The notes below the pieces were generated by a model, which was not told the origin of the DNA, searched no databases, and saw only the letters and a list, made by a program, of their open reading frames with translations. A stretch of DNA of 64,000 bases from assembly GCF_020026895.1 (NCBI RefSeq), contig NZ_JAINZW010000004.1, forward strand, positions 248,001 to 312,000, given 5' to 3'. The DNA is from Novilysobacter selenitireducens. GTDB lineage: Bacteria; Pseudomonadota; Gammaproteobacteria; Xanthomonadales; Xanthomonadaceae. Below are positions 33,591-45,546 of this stretch, in pieces. Position 1 is the stretch's first letter; every line of letters begins with the position of its first letter. Position numbers and translations under genes: made by a program.

Positions 33591-34421
33591 CTACCACGCC
33601 CCGGGCAGCACCTGCGTGCAGTCGGCATCGATCTTCAGGGTGGCCAGCGCATCGGCCCGCGTGACGCCACGCGTAAGGATGGCCAACGGCTTGCCGGCCT
33701 CGCGTGCAGCGCGGGCGAAGCGGTAACCGGAGTACACCATCAGCGACGAGCCCACGACCAGCATCGCGTCGGCGTCCGCAAGCGCCGCGGCGGCGCGCGC
33801 AACGCGCTCGCGCGGGACGTTCTCGCCGAAGAAGACGACATCTGGCTTCAGCATGCCGTCGCAGTCGCCGCATGGCGCCACCCGGAAGCCGGCGACCTCG
33901 TCGTCGTCCAGGTCGGCATCGCCGTCGGGTGCATGCGCGGCCACGCGGTCGCCCCAGCCCGGGTTGAGCTGCACGAGTTCGTCCTGCAGCGCGGCGCGCG
34001 GCATGCGCCGGCTGCACTGGAGACACACGACCTCGCCGATCCGGCCGTGCAGGTCGATGACATCCCGGCTGCCGGCCCGCTGGTGCAGTCCGTCGACATT
34101 CTGCGTGACCAGCGCCATGATACGCCCGGCGTGGCCCGCGTCGGCGATGGCCAGGTGCGCGGCGTTCGGACGTGCGCGCTCCACCATCGGCCAGCCCACG
34201 ACACTGCGTGCCCAGTGGCGCGTGCGCATGGCGGCGTCACCGGTGAATGACTGGTAGGTGATCGGCGCACGACGTTTCCATGCGCCATCGGCATCGCGGT
34301 AGTCGGGGATGCCCGATCCGGTGCTGCAGCCCGCACCCGTCAATACGAACACGCGCCGGTGCGCCGCGAGCCAGTCGCGCAGGCGCGCGGTGGCTTCGAC
34401 GACGTCGACGGACACGGTCAA
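33591..34421 (-). CDS. Sir2-family NAD-dependent protein deacylase
   Basis: A 276-residue sirtuin. FVLTGAGCSTGSGIPDYR is the NAD-binding loop, TQNVDGLHQRAG the ribose pocket and His125 in DLHGRIG the catalytic base; zinc is held by Cys133/136 (VCLQC) and Cys184/187 (CGDC); VVGSSLMVYSGYR completes the cofactor site. It removes acyl groups from lysines. The start is TTG at 34421, and TTGA is shared with the stop of the phasin gene, so translation is probably coupled. The early Arg/Tyr residues typical of SIRT5-type desuccinylases are not evident. Confidence 0.9.
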   Translation of the reverse strand: MTVSVDVVEATARLRDWLAAHRRVFVLTGAGCSTGSGIPDYRDADGAWKRRAPITYQSFTGDAAMRTRHWARSVVGWPMVERARPNAAHLAIADAGHAGRIMALVTQNVDGLHQRAGSRDVIDLHGRIGEVVCLQCSRRMPRAALQDELVQLNPGWGDRVAAHAPDGDADLDDDEVAGFRVAPCGDCDGMLKPDVVFFGENVPRERVARAAAALADADAMLVVGSSLMVYSGYRFARAAREAGKPLAILTRGVTRADALATLKIDADCTQVLPGAW

Positions 34422-35056
34422 CCGCGTGTGCGGCGGGTGGTCGCCGCGCGGGTGGGCTTGGCGGGATCGGGCGTGCGTGGTGAAGCGGCCTTGGTGGCCC
34501 GTTTGCCAGCGCCGGCCACCTTCTTCGCGGCGGCCTTCTTGATTGGCGAGCGGGACGCCGCCGTCCGCGTGGCCGGGCGCGTGCGTGCCTTTGGTACGGC
34601 CTCCACACCGTGCCGGCGCAGCTCGGCCGTCAGCGCATCGACCCGGCGGCTCAGGTCGGCCAGGTCGTTGCGGTCGGGCACGCCCAGGCGCACCAGGGTG
34701 CGGTGCACGCGGTCTTCGAACCCTTTCTCGAACCGGTCCCAGGTCTCGCTGGCGCGCTCACGCGCGGTATCGACCGTGCTCTCGACGTTGCGGCGCGCGG
34801 CTTCGGCCTGCACGCCTGCGACACGGCGCGCCTGCTGTTCCAGCCCGAGCCCGTCCCTGACCAGGCCCTCGAACAGACGCGTGCCTTCCGCCTGTGCGCG
34901 ATTGAATGCGCCCAGGCCGGCCAGCCAGATCTGCTGCGCCGACTCGCTCAGCGAGCGCGAAAGTTGCTCGGCCTGCGAGGCCGGGCTGTCCGCGTCCGGC
35001 GTGGCGCCGGCGGCGGGACGACGTGCGGATGTCTTGCGGGTGCTTCGCGTGGCCAT
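34418..35056 (-). CDS. Phasin (PhaF/PhaI type) with histone-like lysine-rich tail
   Basis: A 212-residue phasin-family protein. The amphipathic helical part (about 30-145: LSRSLSESAQQIWLAGLGAF, NVESTVDTARERASETWDRFEK) binds the surface of polyhydroxyalkanoate granules; about 115-145 (RVDALTAELRRHGVE) is a coiled coil. The last ~55 residues are Lys/Ala/Arg/Pro-rich (SPIKKAAAKKVAGAGKRATK), as in Pseudomonas PhaF, whose tail binds DNA and distributes granules. ATG 35056 has a GGAGG site. The stop overlaps the sirtuin TTG. A PHA-system gene lies 112 bases upstream on the same strand. Confidence 0.85.
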   Translation of the reverse strand: MATRSTRKTSARRPAAGATPDADSPASQAEQLSRSLSESAQQIWLAGLGAFNRAQAEGTRLFEGLVRDGLGLEQQARRVAGVQAEAARRNVESTVDTARERASETWDRFEKGFEDRVHRTLVRLGVPDRNDLADLSRRVDALTAELRRHGVEAVPKARTRPATRTAASRSPIKKAAAKKVAGAGKRATKAASPRTPDPAKPTRAATTRRTRG

Positions 35057-35168
35057 GGGACCTCCGGAATCGGGGTGGCACTGAACCTTCCGACCGCGGG
35101 CTAGAGCTTTCACACCAGCGCCGGCTTTCAAACCATCGCCCGACGACGCGCGAGGGGCGAAAGGCGCA

Positions 35169-35444
35169 TCAGCCGAAGCGTTCGCCCAGCACGCGGTGGA
35201 TCTCGCTCTCGATCGGACCCTTCATCGCGCTGAGCAGGAAGCCCAGCTGCGCGGTGACGTGCAACTCCTGCGGTGCCAGCGCGATGCGACCGTCGACGCC
35301 GCTGCGGCTGAAGTTGAGGATGTCGCCCTGCCAGGTGCACGTCACGCCGAAACGCTCGACGAGTTTGTCGGCCACTTCCTGCACCGCCACGCGGGCCTGT
35401 GCGGGAGGCAGTGAGTGGGCATGGCGGATGTCGATGCTGGACAT
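35169..35444 (-). CDS. Polyhydroxyalkanoic acid system family protein
   Basis: A 91-residue protein of the small PHA-granule family (PHA_gran_rgn). It starts MSSIDIRHAHSLPPAQARVAVQEVADKL-like, then GVTCTWQGDILNFSRSGVDGRI and the end LLSAMKGPIESEIHRVLGERF, all characteristic. Its role in PHA metabolism is not defined biochemically. Same strand as the phasin gene, which it precedes, so the two likely belong to one granule-associated unit. No PHA synthase is in this window. Divergent from the FHA gene. Confidence 0.88.
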   Translation of the reverse strand: MSSIDIRHAHSLPPAQARVAVQEVADKLVERFGVTCTWQGDILNFSRSGVDGRIALAPQELHVTAQLGFLLSAMKGPIESEIHRVLGERFG

Positions 35445-35539
35445 GGGGCGGACCGCGAGGGGTGGGGGGCCATTGTGCGGCCGCGGGCGCAGCGCTCCAA
35501 GCCCGAACGAAGTCCGCGTGACGGCGCGCAGCCCCGTGC

Positions 35540-35545
35540 TAGATT
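35540..35545 (+). promoter_or_regulatory. TAGATT -10 box for FHA gene, near-leaderless layout
   Basis: TAGATT ends eight bases before the GTG start of the FHA gene at 35554, again without space for a ribosome binding site. Confidence 0.4.
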
Positions 35546-35553
35546 GCGCCGGC

Positions 35554-36348
35554 GTGAACGACCTTCGACTGCGACGCCCCGACCGAGACCTGTCCGACCT
35601 GGTGCTGACACCGGGCGTGCATGCCGTGGGCCGCGATGGCCGCGGTGAGATGGCGCTGGTGGGCATCGGCCAACCGATGCTCGCGCAGTTCTGTATCGAC
35701 CGTCGCGGCATCTGGATGCAGCTCGCCGAGGGCGTGCGTGGCGTCCACGTCAATGGCCGGCCCGTCCGTCGCATGGCCATGCTGCGGCCGGGCGATGCGG
35801 TGTTCGTGGAAGGCGTCGAACTGGTGCTGGTGGGCCCGGCTCCGGATGCCGCGCCTGCACAGGACGAGCCGGCGACGGAGGAGTCACGGCTGGTGCTTCG
35901 CGCCGTGGGCGGGCCATTGCACGGCCGCTGCCATCCGCTGGAGGACGTGGTCACCATCGGCCGCGCGCGTGACTGCGACGTGCGGATGGATGAGCCGGCG
36001 CTTGCCGAGCGCCATGCACGGCTGGTGCCGTGCGAGGGCGGTGCGGTGCTGCGCGACCTCGGTTCGGAGCAGGGCAGCCAAGTCAACGGCCATCCCGTGC
36101 GCCACGCGCTGCTACGGGCCGGCGACCAGCTGGCGATCGACGGGTACCGCTTCGTGCTGGAGGCCCCGCGTGCGCCGGGCCGGACGCAGGCGAGTGTCGA
36201 TATCGCCGACGAGGCGGCAGGGCCGGAGCCCGATGCCGCGACGCCTGAGCGCCTGCTCGATTCGGCCCGCCGACTCCCGTGGTTGCTGCTGGCGGCGTTG
36301 CTGCTGTCGGGCGCTTTGAGCCTGCTGCTGCTCTACGGCACTCGCTGA
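35554..36348 (+). CDS. Tail-anchored protein with two FHA-type domains
   Basis: A 264-residue protein. The first ~90 residues look like a degenerate FHA domain (GVHAVGRDGRG, VRGVHVNGRPVRRMAMLRPGDAVFV-like layout). The second (about 110-205) is a standard FHA domain: VVTIGRARDCDVRMDEPALAERHARL and GSQVNGHPVRHALLRAGDQLAI, expected to bind phosphothreonine peptides. A C-terminal hydrophobic segment LPWLLLAALLLSGALSLLLL places it on the inner membrane facing the cytoplasm. GTG 35554 is chosen because it fits the domain start and the -10 box. Partner kinase not in this window. Confidence 0.82.
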   Translation: MNDLRLRRPDRDLSDLVLTPGVHAVGRDGRGEMALVGIGQPMLAQFCIDRRGIWMQLAEGVRGVHVNGRPVRRMAMLRPGDAVFVEGVELVLVGPAPDAAPAQDEPATEESRLVLRAVGGPLHGRCHPLEDVVTIGRARDCDVRMDEPALAERHARLVPCEGGAVLRDLGSEQGSQVNGHPVRHALLRAGDQLAIDGYRFVLEAPRAPGRTQASVDIADEAAGPEPDAATPERLLDSARRLPWLLLAALLLSGALSLLLLYGTR

Positions 36349-37007
36349 GCGCGAGCCGCCGCCGGCGACGCGGCCGCCGTGCGTCGACGCTGCCACGCAC
36401 GCATCGCACGCCAGCCCAGCAGGACGGCAAGGATCGCCGCATACAGCAGCGGTTCGCGGATGTCCGACTTCACGATCCACCAGAAGTGCAGCACCGCCAG
36501 CGCCGCGATGGCGTACACGAGCTTATGCAGTTGCCCCCAACGCCGACCCAGCCGGCGGATGGCCGCCTGGGTGGAGGTCACGGCCAGCGGCACCAGCAGC
36601 AGCCACGCGGCGAAACCGACGGTGATGTAGGGGCGCTTGACGATCTCCTCGAACACCAGCGCCCAGTAGCCGCGCAGGTCGAGCACCAGGTAGGCGGCCA
36701 GGTGCAGCGTCGCGTAGAAGAACGCGTACAGGCCCAGCATCCGCCTGAAGCGCAGCAGCTGCGGCTGGCCGGTCCACTGGCGCAGTGGCGAGACCGCCAA
36801 TGTGATCAACAGGAGCCGGAGGGCCCAGGTGCCGAGCCGGTGTTCGATCTCCGCGACGGGGTCCGCACCCAACCCGCCGCTGCCGGTCAGCCATTCCTGC
36901 CGGATCTGCCACGCCAGGATCGCGGCGGGCGTCAGTGCCAGCGCATGCACCACCGCCTTCGCGGCGACCATCGCCGTGGAGGTCTTGCGCTTCGGTGCCC
37001 CCGCCAT
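36333..37007 (-). CDS. msrQ: Methionine sulfoxide reductase haem-binding subunit MsrQ
   Basis: A 224-residue b-type haem membrane protein of the ferric reductase-like family. It has about six hydrophobic helices; haem-binding histidines lie in helices with RLGTWALRLLL, YATLHLAAYL and LHKLVYAIAALAVLHFWW. It passes electrons from the quinone pool or flavin to MsrP in the periplasm. Start ATG 37007, 16 bases after the msrP stop (same strand). The last ~25 residues are Ala/Arg-rich. It overlaps the 3' end of the FHA gene by 16 bases (convergent). Confidence 0.92.
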   Translation of the reverse strand: MAGAPKRKTSTAMVAAKAVVHALALTPAAILAWQIRQEWLTGSGGLGADPVAEIEHRLGTWALRLLLITLAVSPLRQWTGQPQLLRFRRMLGLYAFFYATLHLAAYLVLDLRGYWALVFEEIVKRPYITVGFAAWLLLVPLAVTSTQAAIRRLGRRWGQLHKLVYAIAALAVLHFWWIVKSDIREPLLYAAILAVLLGWRAMRAWQRRRTAAASPAAARAQRVP

Positions 37008-37023
37008 CAGCGCACCGCCCGCA

Positions 37024-37995
<972 letters not shown>

Positions 37996-38151
37996 GGGCG
38001 TCTCCCTGACTGCAGTGGCGATAGCGGTGGCGTCCTCCATTAGACGGACGCGGCGGTGAAAAGGATGCACGTGCCGACGCGCGATGCAGGGACGTGGCGT
38101 GCGTGCTGCGCTGCGGCATACTCTGGGACCCCAATCCAGCCGGAGCGTTCC

Positions 38152-39237
38152 ATGTCGCGCGCCTTCAACTTCAGTGCCGGTCCCGCCACCCTGCCGCAGG
38201 CCGTCCTGGAACAGGCCCAGGCCGAGATGCTCGACTGGCACGGCGTCGGGGCCTCCATCGTCGAACTCAGCCACCGCGGCCCGGAGTTCATGCAGGTGGC
38301 CGCCGAAGCCGAGGCCGACCTGCGGACGCTGATGTCGATCCCGGACGACTACGCGGTGCTGTTCCTGCAGGGCGGGGCGACGATGCAGCAGGCGCTGCTG
38401 GCGCTCAACTTCGCCGAACCGGGGCAGGCTGCCGACTACGTCGTGACCGGCCACTGGGGCAAGACCGCGCTCAAGCAGGTGAATCACTATGTGCAGGCCC
38501 ACGTCGCGGCCAGCGGCGAAGCCGGCGGCTTCCGCGACATCCCGCCGCGAGCGGACTGGACGCTGACGCCCGGCGCGGCCTACGTGCACGTCACCGCCAA
38601 CGAGACCATCCACGGCGTGGAGTTCCGCGAACTCCCCGACGTCGGCGATGTTCCGCTGTTCGCCGACTTCAGTTCGTCCATCGTGTCCGAGCCGCTGGAC
38701 GTCTCGCGCTTCGGCGTGATCTACGCCGGTGCGCAGAAGAACCTGGGCCCGGTGGGCGTGAGCGTCGTGATCGTGCGCCGCGACCTGCTCGAGCGCGCCG
38801 GCCAGCCGCGCGCCGACATCCTGGACTACCGCAGCCACGTCAAGGGCGAGTCCATGCTCAACACGCCGCCGACGTGGAACTGGTACCTGGCGGGCCTGGT
38901 CTTCAAGTGGATGCTGGCCGAGGGCGGCGTGGAGGAATTCGCCGCGCGCAATGCCCGCAAGTCCGCGCTGCTCTACCGCACGATCGACGGGTCGGACGGC
39001 TTCTACCGCAACGAGGTCGCACCGGCCGTGCGCTCGCGGATGAACGTGCCGTTCTTCCTGCGCGACGAGGCGCTGGACAAGCCGTTCCTGGCCGAGGCCA
39101 AGGACGCGGGGTTGATCTCGCTCAAGGGTCACCGCGCCTTGGGTGGCATGCGTGCGTCGATCTACAACGCGATGCCTGAGGCGGGCGTGGAGGCGTTGGC
39201 TGCGTTCATGCGCGACTTCCAGCAGCGCCATGGCTGA
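38152..39237 (+). CDS. serC: Phosphoserine aminotransferase
   Basis: A 361-residue PLP enzyme converting 3-phosphohydroxypyruvate to phosphoserine in serine synthesis, and acting in the PLP pathway. Typical blocks are [62 protein letters not shown] and Lys196 in [12 protein letters not shown], the Schiff-base lysine; the end has [18 protein letters not shown] lies before ATG 38152. aroA follows 54 bases downstream, the same order as in many proteobacteria. Confidence 0.96.
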   Translation: MSRAFNFSAGPATLPQAVLEQAQAEMLDWHGVGASIVELSHRGPEFMQVAAEAEADLRTLMSIPDDYAVLFLQGGATMQQALLALNFAEPGQAADYVVTGHWGKTALKQVNHYVQAHVAASGEAGGFRDIPPRADWTLTPGAAYVHVTANETIHGVEFRELPDVGDVPLFADFSSSIVSEPLDVSRFGVIYAGAQKNLGPVGVSVVIVRRDLLERAGQPRADILDYRSHVKGESMLNTPPTWNWYLAGLVFKWMLAEGGVEEFAARNARKSALLYRTIDGSDGFYRNEVAPAVRSRMNVPFFLRDEALDKPFLAEAKDAGLISLKGHRALGGMRASIYNAMPEAGVEALAAFMRDFQQRHG

Positions 39238-39291
39238 GCGGGACCCGTCACCCGCCATGTGCTGTCGTTCGACGCCGCCCCGGGCCGTGTC

Positions 39292-40617
39292 GTGAGCGCG
39301 GCCGACCAGCGCGCCTGGCGTGCCATGCCGGGTGGTCCGCTGCAGGGCGAGGTCCGTGTGCCCGGCGACAAGTCGGTCTCGCACCGGGCGGTGATGCTGG
39401 GTGCGCTGGCCGAGGGCACCACGCACATCCATGGCTTCCTGGAAGGCGAGGACACCCGTGCCACGGCGCGTGCGTTCGAGCGCATGGGCGTGCGCATCGA
39501 GGCGCCGGGTGATGCCGAGCGCGTCGTGCAAGGCGTTGGCCTGCACGGCCTGCAGGGTGCCGGCACGATCGACTGCGGCAACGCCGGCACGGGCATGCGG
39601 CTCCTGGCGGGTGTGCTCGCCGGCCAGGCATTCGACAGCGTGCTGACCGGCGATACGTCGCTGTCGGCGCGGCCGATGGCGCGAGTAATCGAGCCATTGC
39701 AGCGCATGGGTGCGCGCATCGAGAGCAGCGATGGCGGTCGTCCACCCCTGCACGTGCATGGCGGGCAGGCGCTGCGGGGGATCGACTATGCGCTCCCCGT
39801 CGCCAGCGCGCAGGTCAAGTCCGCGTTGCTGCTGGCGGGCCTCTATGCAAACGGCACGACCACCGTGCGCGAGCCGCACCCGACGCGCGACTACAGCGAG
39901 CGGATGCTGGAGGCCTTCGGCTATCCGGTCCGGTTCGAGCCGGGCTATGCGTCGCTCGACGGCGGCCACAGCCTGCGCGCGACCGAGGTGTATGTGCCGG
40001 CGGATTTTTCATCGGCGGCGTTCTTCATCGTCGCTGCGACGGTGGTGCCCGGCTCCGAACTTCGCCTGCCGGCGGTCGGGATGAACCCCCGCCGCATCGG
40101 CCTGCTGCACGTCCTGCGCGCGATGGGTGCCGACATCGTCGAACACGACCCGCGCACCTCCGGTGGCGAGCCCGTCGCCGATCTGCTCGTGCGCTACGCA
40201 CCACTACGCGGCATCGAGGTGCCCGAGGCCTGGGTGCCGGACATGATCGACGAGTTCCCGGCGCTGTTCGTCGCCGCCGCTGCGGCGCGGGGGCGCACGG
40301 TGGTGCGGGGCGCGTCGGAACTGCGCGTCAAGGAGTCCGACCGCATCGCCGCCATGGCCCAGGGCCTGCGCGCGCTCGGTGTGTCGGTGGACGAGGCGCC
40401 CGACGGCGCAGCGATCGAGGGCGGCCGCATCCAGGGAGGACGCATCGACAGCCGCGGCGATCACCGCATCGCGATGAGCTTTGCCGTCGCGGCGCAGCTG
40501 GCCGACGGCGAGGTCGAGATCGATGACGTCGTGAACGTCGCGACGTCGTTTCCAGGATTCGTCGATCTCGCCGCTGGTGCCGGTTTCGGCCTGCGTGAGG
40601 TCAGCCCGGCGGCCTGA
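39292..40617 (+). CDS. aroA: 3-phosphoshikimate 1-carboxyvinyltransferase (EPSP synthase)
   Basis: A 441-residue enzyme of the shikimate pathway, joining PEP to shikimate-3-phosphate. Motifs: [61 protein letters not shown], the C-terminal [11 protein letters not shown] and [28 protein letters not shown] place the start at GTG 39292 since the N-terminus [18 protein letters not shown] aligns in length with xanthomonad AroA; an in-frame GTG at 39259 is possible. It overlaps the convergent tonB-like gene by 17 bases. Confidence 0.94.
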   Translation: MSAADQRAWRAMPGGPLQGEVRVPGDKSVSHRAVMLGALAEGTTHIHGFLEGEDTRATARAFERMGVRIEAPGDAERVVQGVGLHGLQGAGTIDCGNAGTGMRLLAGVLAGQAFDSVLTGDTSLSARPMARVIEPLQRMGARIESSDGGRPPLHVHGGQALRGIDYALPVASAQVKSALLLAGLYANGTTTVREPHPTRDYSERMLEAFGYPVRFEPGYASLDGGHSLRATEVYVPADFSSAAFFIVAATVVPGSELRLPAVGMNPRRIGLLHVLRAMGADIVEHDPRTSGGEPVADLLVRYAPLRGIEVPEAWVPDMIDEFPALFVAAAAARGRTVVRGASELRVKESDRIAAMAQGLRALGVSVDEAPDGAAIEGGRIQGGRIDSRGDHRIAMSFAVAAQLADGEVEIDDVVNVATSFPGFVDLAAGAGFGLREVSPAA

Positions 40618-41122
40618 AGTCGATCGGGATTTCCAGCGTCGATGCGACATCGTCGCCATCGCGTCGTGCGGGCCGGAACCGCCAGCGTGACACGGCGTCC
40701 AACGCGGCGCGGTCGAGCAGTTCCGAGCCGCTGCTGCGCGCCACCGAGATGCCGCCCGGCGTGCCGTCCACGGCTACCGGCACCTTCAGCAGCACCTGGC
40801 CGCTTTCGCCACGCCGCACGGCCTCCAGGGGAAACTGGGGCGGGATGGCCGACGCAGGAATGGGTTCGGCCGGCGCGTTGGCCGGGCGACCGCTGGCCGG
40901 TGGTGTACCGGTCGACGTCGCGCTCTCGTCGATCACCACGGGTGCGGCCTCGGGCGCCGAACGGGTAACGGACTGATCGGTTTCCGGTCCGGCAGGCCTG
41001 ATGCCGTCGTCCGTGGATCGCAGCGCCCACACTGCGGCGGCCACGATCAATGCCATCACCACCAGCCACAACAGGCTGCGGGGTGAACCCGTGTTTCGCG
41101 CGTTGCGATCAGGTGACACCAT
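40601..41122 (-). CDS. TonB-like energy transducer (copy 1)
   Basis: A 173-residue single-pass inner-membrane protein. One N-terminal TM (SLLWLVVMALIVAAAVWAL), a Pro/Ala/Thr-rich periplasmic linker and a C-terminal TonB domain (PPQFPLEAVRRGESGQVLLKV, GISVARSSGSELLDRAALDAVSRWRFRPAR). TonB couples inner-membrane proton force to outer-membrane receptors. The TM lacks the Ser-x3-His motif of classical TonB. ATG 41122 has GGAG upstream; a TTG at 41134 is the alternative. It lies directly after its paralogue and both share a C-terminal domain sequence. Confidence 0.85.
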   Translation of the reverse strand: MVSPDRNARNTGSPRSLLWLVVMALIVAAAVWALRSTDDGIRPAGPETDQSVTRSAPEAAPVVIDESATSTGTPPASGRPANAPAEPIPASAIPPQFPLEAVRRGESGQVLLKVPVAVDGTPGGISVARSSGSELLDRAALDAVSRWRFRPARRDGDDVASTLEIPIDFRPPG

Positions 41123-41158
41123 CGCTTGCTCCAATACGGACGGCCGGGCCGGTCGCCA

Positions 41159-43199
<2,041 letters not shown>

Positions 43200-43234
43200 T
43201 ACACAGGCATTACGGGCGGTCGTTACGCCGCCTC

Positions 43235-43801
43235 TCAGACCGGCTCCGGGATCGACGCATGCGCCGCGGCCAGTGCCTCGGCACGATGCTCTGGCGAGTA
43301 CGCCACGCCTTCGGCGCGGACGAACGTCACCTCGTCGATGCCGAGAAAGCCGAACACCTGCCGCAGGTACGGTTCCTGGAAGTCGCTTGGCGCGCCGGTG
43401 TGCAATCCGCCGCGGCCGCTGGCGATGATGACCTGCTTGCCGCCCGCCAGTCCCTGCGCACCGTCGGCGGTGTAGCGGAACGTCTTGCCCGCCACCGCGA
43501 TGCGGTCGATCCAGGCCTTGAGCGTGGAGGGGACGGAGAAGTTGTACATGGGCGCGCCGATCACGATGACGTCGGCAGCGAGGAACTCCTCCAGCGTGCG
43601 CGCGGCCGCCGCGACCTCGTCCGCATCCGCGCCGGACAGGCCACGCCCGGTGACGTGCGGAACCGGGTCGAGGTCGAGGTCCCGATAGCTGATGCGCAGG
43701 TCGGGCAGGGCGTCGCGCCAGCGCGCGACGATTGCGGCCGACAGTTCACGGGTCACGGAGTTGCCGCCCAGGGCGCTGGAGTCGATGTGGAGGAGGTGCA
43801 T
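43235..43801 (-). CDS. azoR: FMN-dependent NADH-azoreductase
   Basis: A 188-residue flavodoxin-fold enzyme that reduces azo and quinone compounds using NADH. MHLLHIDSSALGGNSVTRELSAAIV binds FMN; VIGAPMYNFSVPSTLKAWIDRIAVAGKTFRYT is the AzoR signature; IASGRGG follows near residue 135. It is divergent from a LysR gene with a 113-base gap, the usual layout for regulation of azoR by a LysR protein in response to quinones or similar electrophiles. Confidence 0.92.
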   Translation of the reverse strand: MHLLHIDSSALGGNSVTRELSAAIVARWRDALPDLRISYRDLDLDPVPHVTGRGLSGADADEVAAAARTLEEFLAADVIVIGAPMYNFSVPSTLKAWIDRIAVAGKTFRYTADGAQGLAGGKQVIIASGRGGLHTGAPSDFQEPYLRQVFGFLGIDEVTFVRAEGVAYSPEHRAEALAAAHASIPEPV

Positions 43802-43887
43802 GGCTGGGGTCCGTCAGGGGCGGTCGCGCCGCCGGTGCCCCCAATCTGGGCCGTTGCCTCAGTGGGATAAACCTGTTCAAATGTGAT

Positions 43888-43905
43888 CCACTGTTCTGAT
43901 AGTGG
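43888..43905. promoter_or_regulatory. Inverted repeat in the azoR/LysR intergenic region
   Basis: CCACT, eight bases, then AGTGG, just upstream of the LysR start. A small palindrome in the divergent promoter region that could be part of the LysR operator; a perfect T-N11-A box is not clearly distinguished. Confidence 0.4.
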
Positions 43906-43914
43906 AACTTCGCC

Positions 43915-44940
43915 ATGCACGACCTCAACGACCTCTACTACTTCGCCATGGTGGTCGAGCACTCCGGTTTCGCTGCCGCCGAGCGCGCGCTGGGCATCCC
44001 CAAGTCGCGCCTGAGCCGCCGCATCAGCCAGCTGGAAACCGACCTGGGCGTGCGCCTGCTGCAGCGGTCGACCCGCCGCTTCGCGGTGACCGAAGTCGGC
44101 AACAGCGTGTACCGGCATGCGCAGTCGATGCTGGCCGAGGCGCAGGCCGCGCGCGAGGTGGTCGACCGCCTCAGTGCCGAGCCGCGCGGCGTGATCCGCG
44201 TCAGCGTGCCGGTCGGGATGGCACAACAGCAGATGCCGCAGTTGCTGCCGGAGTTCCTGGCGCGTTACCCGCAGGTACGCGTGCAGTTGCAGGTCAGCAA
44301 CCGCCGCGTCGACATCATCAACGAAGGCATCGATGTGGCGCTGCGCGTGCGCGCCAAGCTGGACGATGACGGCAGCCTGGTAATGCGCAGCTTCGGCCAG
44401 GTGCAGGAACTGCTGGTCGCCAGTCCCGATTACCTGCGCAAACAGGGCCGGCCGACCCGTCCGGACGACCTCGAAGACCACGTCACCCTCAGCATGAGCG
44501 AGGACGATGCGCGCCAGCGCTGGGAGTTGCATGGCCCGGCCGGCGAGGTGCGGCGCGTGGACCTGAAGCCGCGCGTGATGGGATTCGACTTTCCGATGCT
44601 GATGGCGCTGGCCAAGCAGGGCGTCGGCATCACGCTACTGCCGGAAACGGTGTGCTCCGACGCCGTGCGCGCGGGTGAACTGGAAGTGGTGCTGCCGCAA
44701 TGGCGCCTGCCGCAGGGCATCTTCCATGCGGTATTCGCCTCCCGGCGCGGCATGTTGCCGGCGGTGCGGGTGTTCATCGACTTCCTCGCCGAGCGCGTGC
44801 CTGGCCTGGTGGAAACCGCGCGCCTGTCGTGCCGGGACATCAAGGGCGGGCCCTGCAGCGAGCATGAGCAGCAGGCCTTCGCGCAGGCAGCGATGCCCGC
44901 GCCGTCCCGTGCCGCACCAGCCGTGGCCGTGTCAAAATGA
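43915..44940 (+). CDS. LysR-family transcriptional regulator
   Basis: A 341-residue regulator. The winged HTH (about 1-60) reads DLYYFAMVVEHSGFAAAERALGIPKSRLSRRISQLE; the effector domain begins near residue 90 (GVIRVSVPVGMAQQQMPQLLPEFLARYP) and continues through KQGVGITLLPE to VFIDFLAER. The set-up matches AaeR/DmlR-type regulators. Divergent from azoR, which it probably controls in response to an electrophile or quinone (inference). The last ~30 residues are Ala-rich and not typical, and contain a Cys (GPCSEHEQQ). Confidence 0.92.
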   Translation: MHDLNDLYYFAMVVEHSGFAAAERALGIPKSRLSRRISQLETDLGVRLLQRSTRRFAVTEVGNSVYRHAQSMLAEAQAAREVVDRLSAEPRGVIRVSVPVGMAQQQMPQLLPEFLARYPQVRVQLQVSNRRVDIINEGIDVALRVRAKLDDDGSLVMRSFGQVQELLVASPDYLRKQGRPTRPDDLEDHVTLSMSEDDARQRWELHGPAGEVRRVDLKPRVMGFDFPMLMALAKQGVGITLLPETVCSDAVRAGELEVVLPQWRLPQGIFHAVFASRRGMLPAVRVFIDFLAERVPGLVETARLSCRDIKGGPCSEHEQQAFAQAAMPAPSRAAPAVAVSK

Positions 44941-44999
44941 CGCCCCGCGCGCCTCGCGCCGCGGGTTGAGCGCAGTGATCGGATTGAAAGCAGTGTTTC

Positions 45000-45089
45000 G
45001 GAGAGATGGCCGAGCGGTTTAAGGCACCGGTCTTGAAAACCGGCGAAGGGTCAAACCTTCCGTGGGTTCGAATCCCACTCTCTCCGCCA
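45000..45089 (+). tRNA. tRNA-Ser (anticodon TGA)
   Basis: A 90-base class II tRNA with acceptor GGAGAGA/TCTCTCC, discriminator G and encoded CCA. The anticodon loop CTTGAAA reads TGA, decoding UCA codons; the long variable arm (GGCGAAGGGTCAAACCTTCC region) and T-arm GTTCGAATC are as in tRNA-Ser. Confidence 0.97.
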
Positions 45090-45135
45090 TCCGGTACGCA
45101 CGCACCCGGTACGCACGCGGCACGCCTGCGTTCGA

Positions 45136-45411
45136 TCAGCGGGTCGACGCCTTCAGGAGGTTCGACGCCGCGGCCTGGATGCGTTGCATGGTGGACGTAC
45201 CCGCCACGAGATGCGTCGACGCGACCGTGCGCATGACGTCCAGCCGGGCTCGCACGTAATCGCGGTGGCCGGCGGCGTCGATGAGGATGTTGTCGCTGTA
45301 GAGCTCGAATGCGGACCAGAACTCATCGGTGCCGACCGACCGGTGTGCCATGCCGGGTACGCGGTTTTCCAGAATGTCGAGTCGCGTACGCAACTGGTTG
45401 AGGGTGGCCAT
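45136..45411 (-). CDS. Small helical protein, function unknown
   Basis: A 91-residue protein, MATLNQLRTRLDILENRVPG onwards, that I do not recognise. Predicted mainly helical, with FELYSDNILIDAAGHRDYV and a C-terminal IQAAASNLLKAST. No signal peptide or TM. Composition and open frame are consistent with a gene, and it lies between tRNA-Ser and the divergent response regulator; ribosome site weak. Could be spurious. Confidence 0.55.
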   Translation of the reverse strand: MATLNQLRTRLDILENRVPGMAHRSVGTDEFWSAFELYSDNILIDAAGHRDYVRARLDVMRTVASTHLVAGTSTMQRIQAAASNLLKASTR

Positions 45412-45546
45412 CGACGGAGTATGCGCCGCGATGCGTTCGCTGCCGATGAAGTGCTGTCGAGGCGCTCACGGCATCCGCCGGGTTGCGCCACGCGTCCCCG
45501 GCGTTTAGCCTGCAGCCCGCGCCAGGACGGCGCCAAGGGGAAAGGG

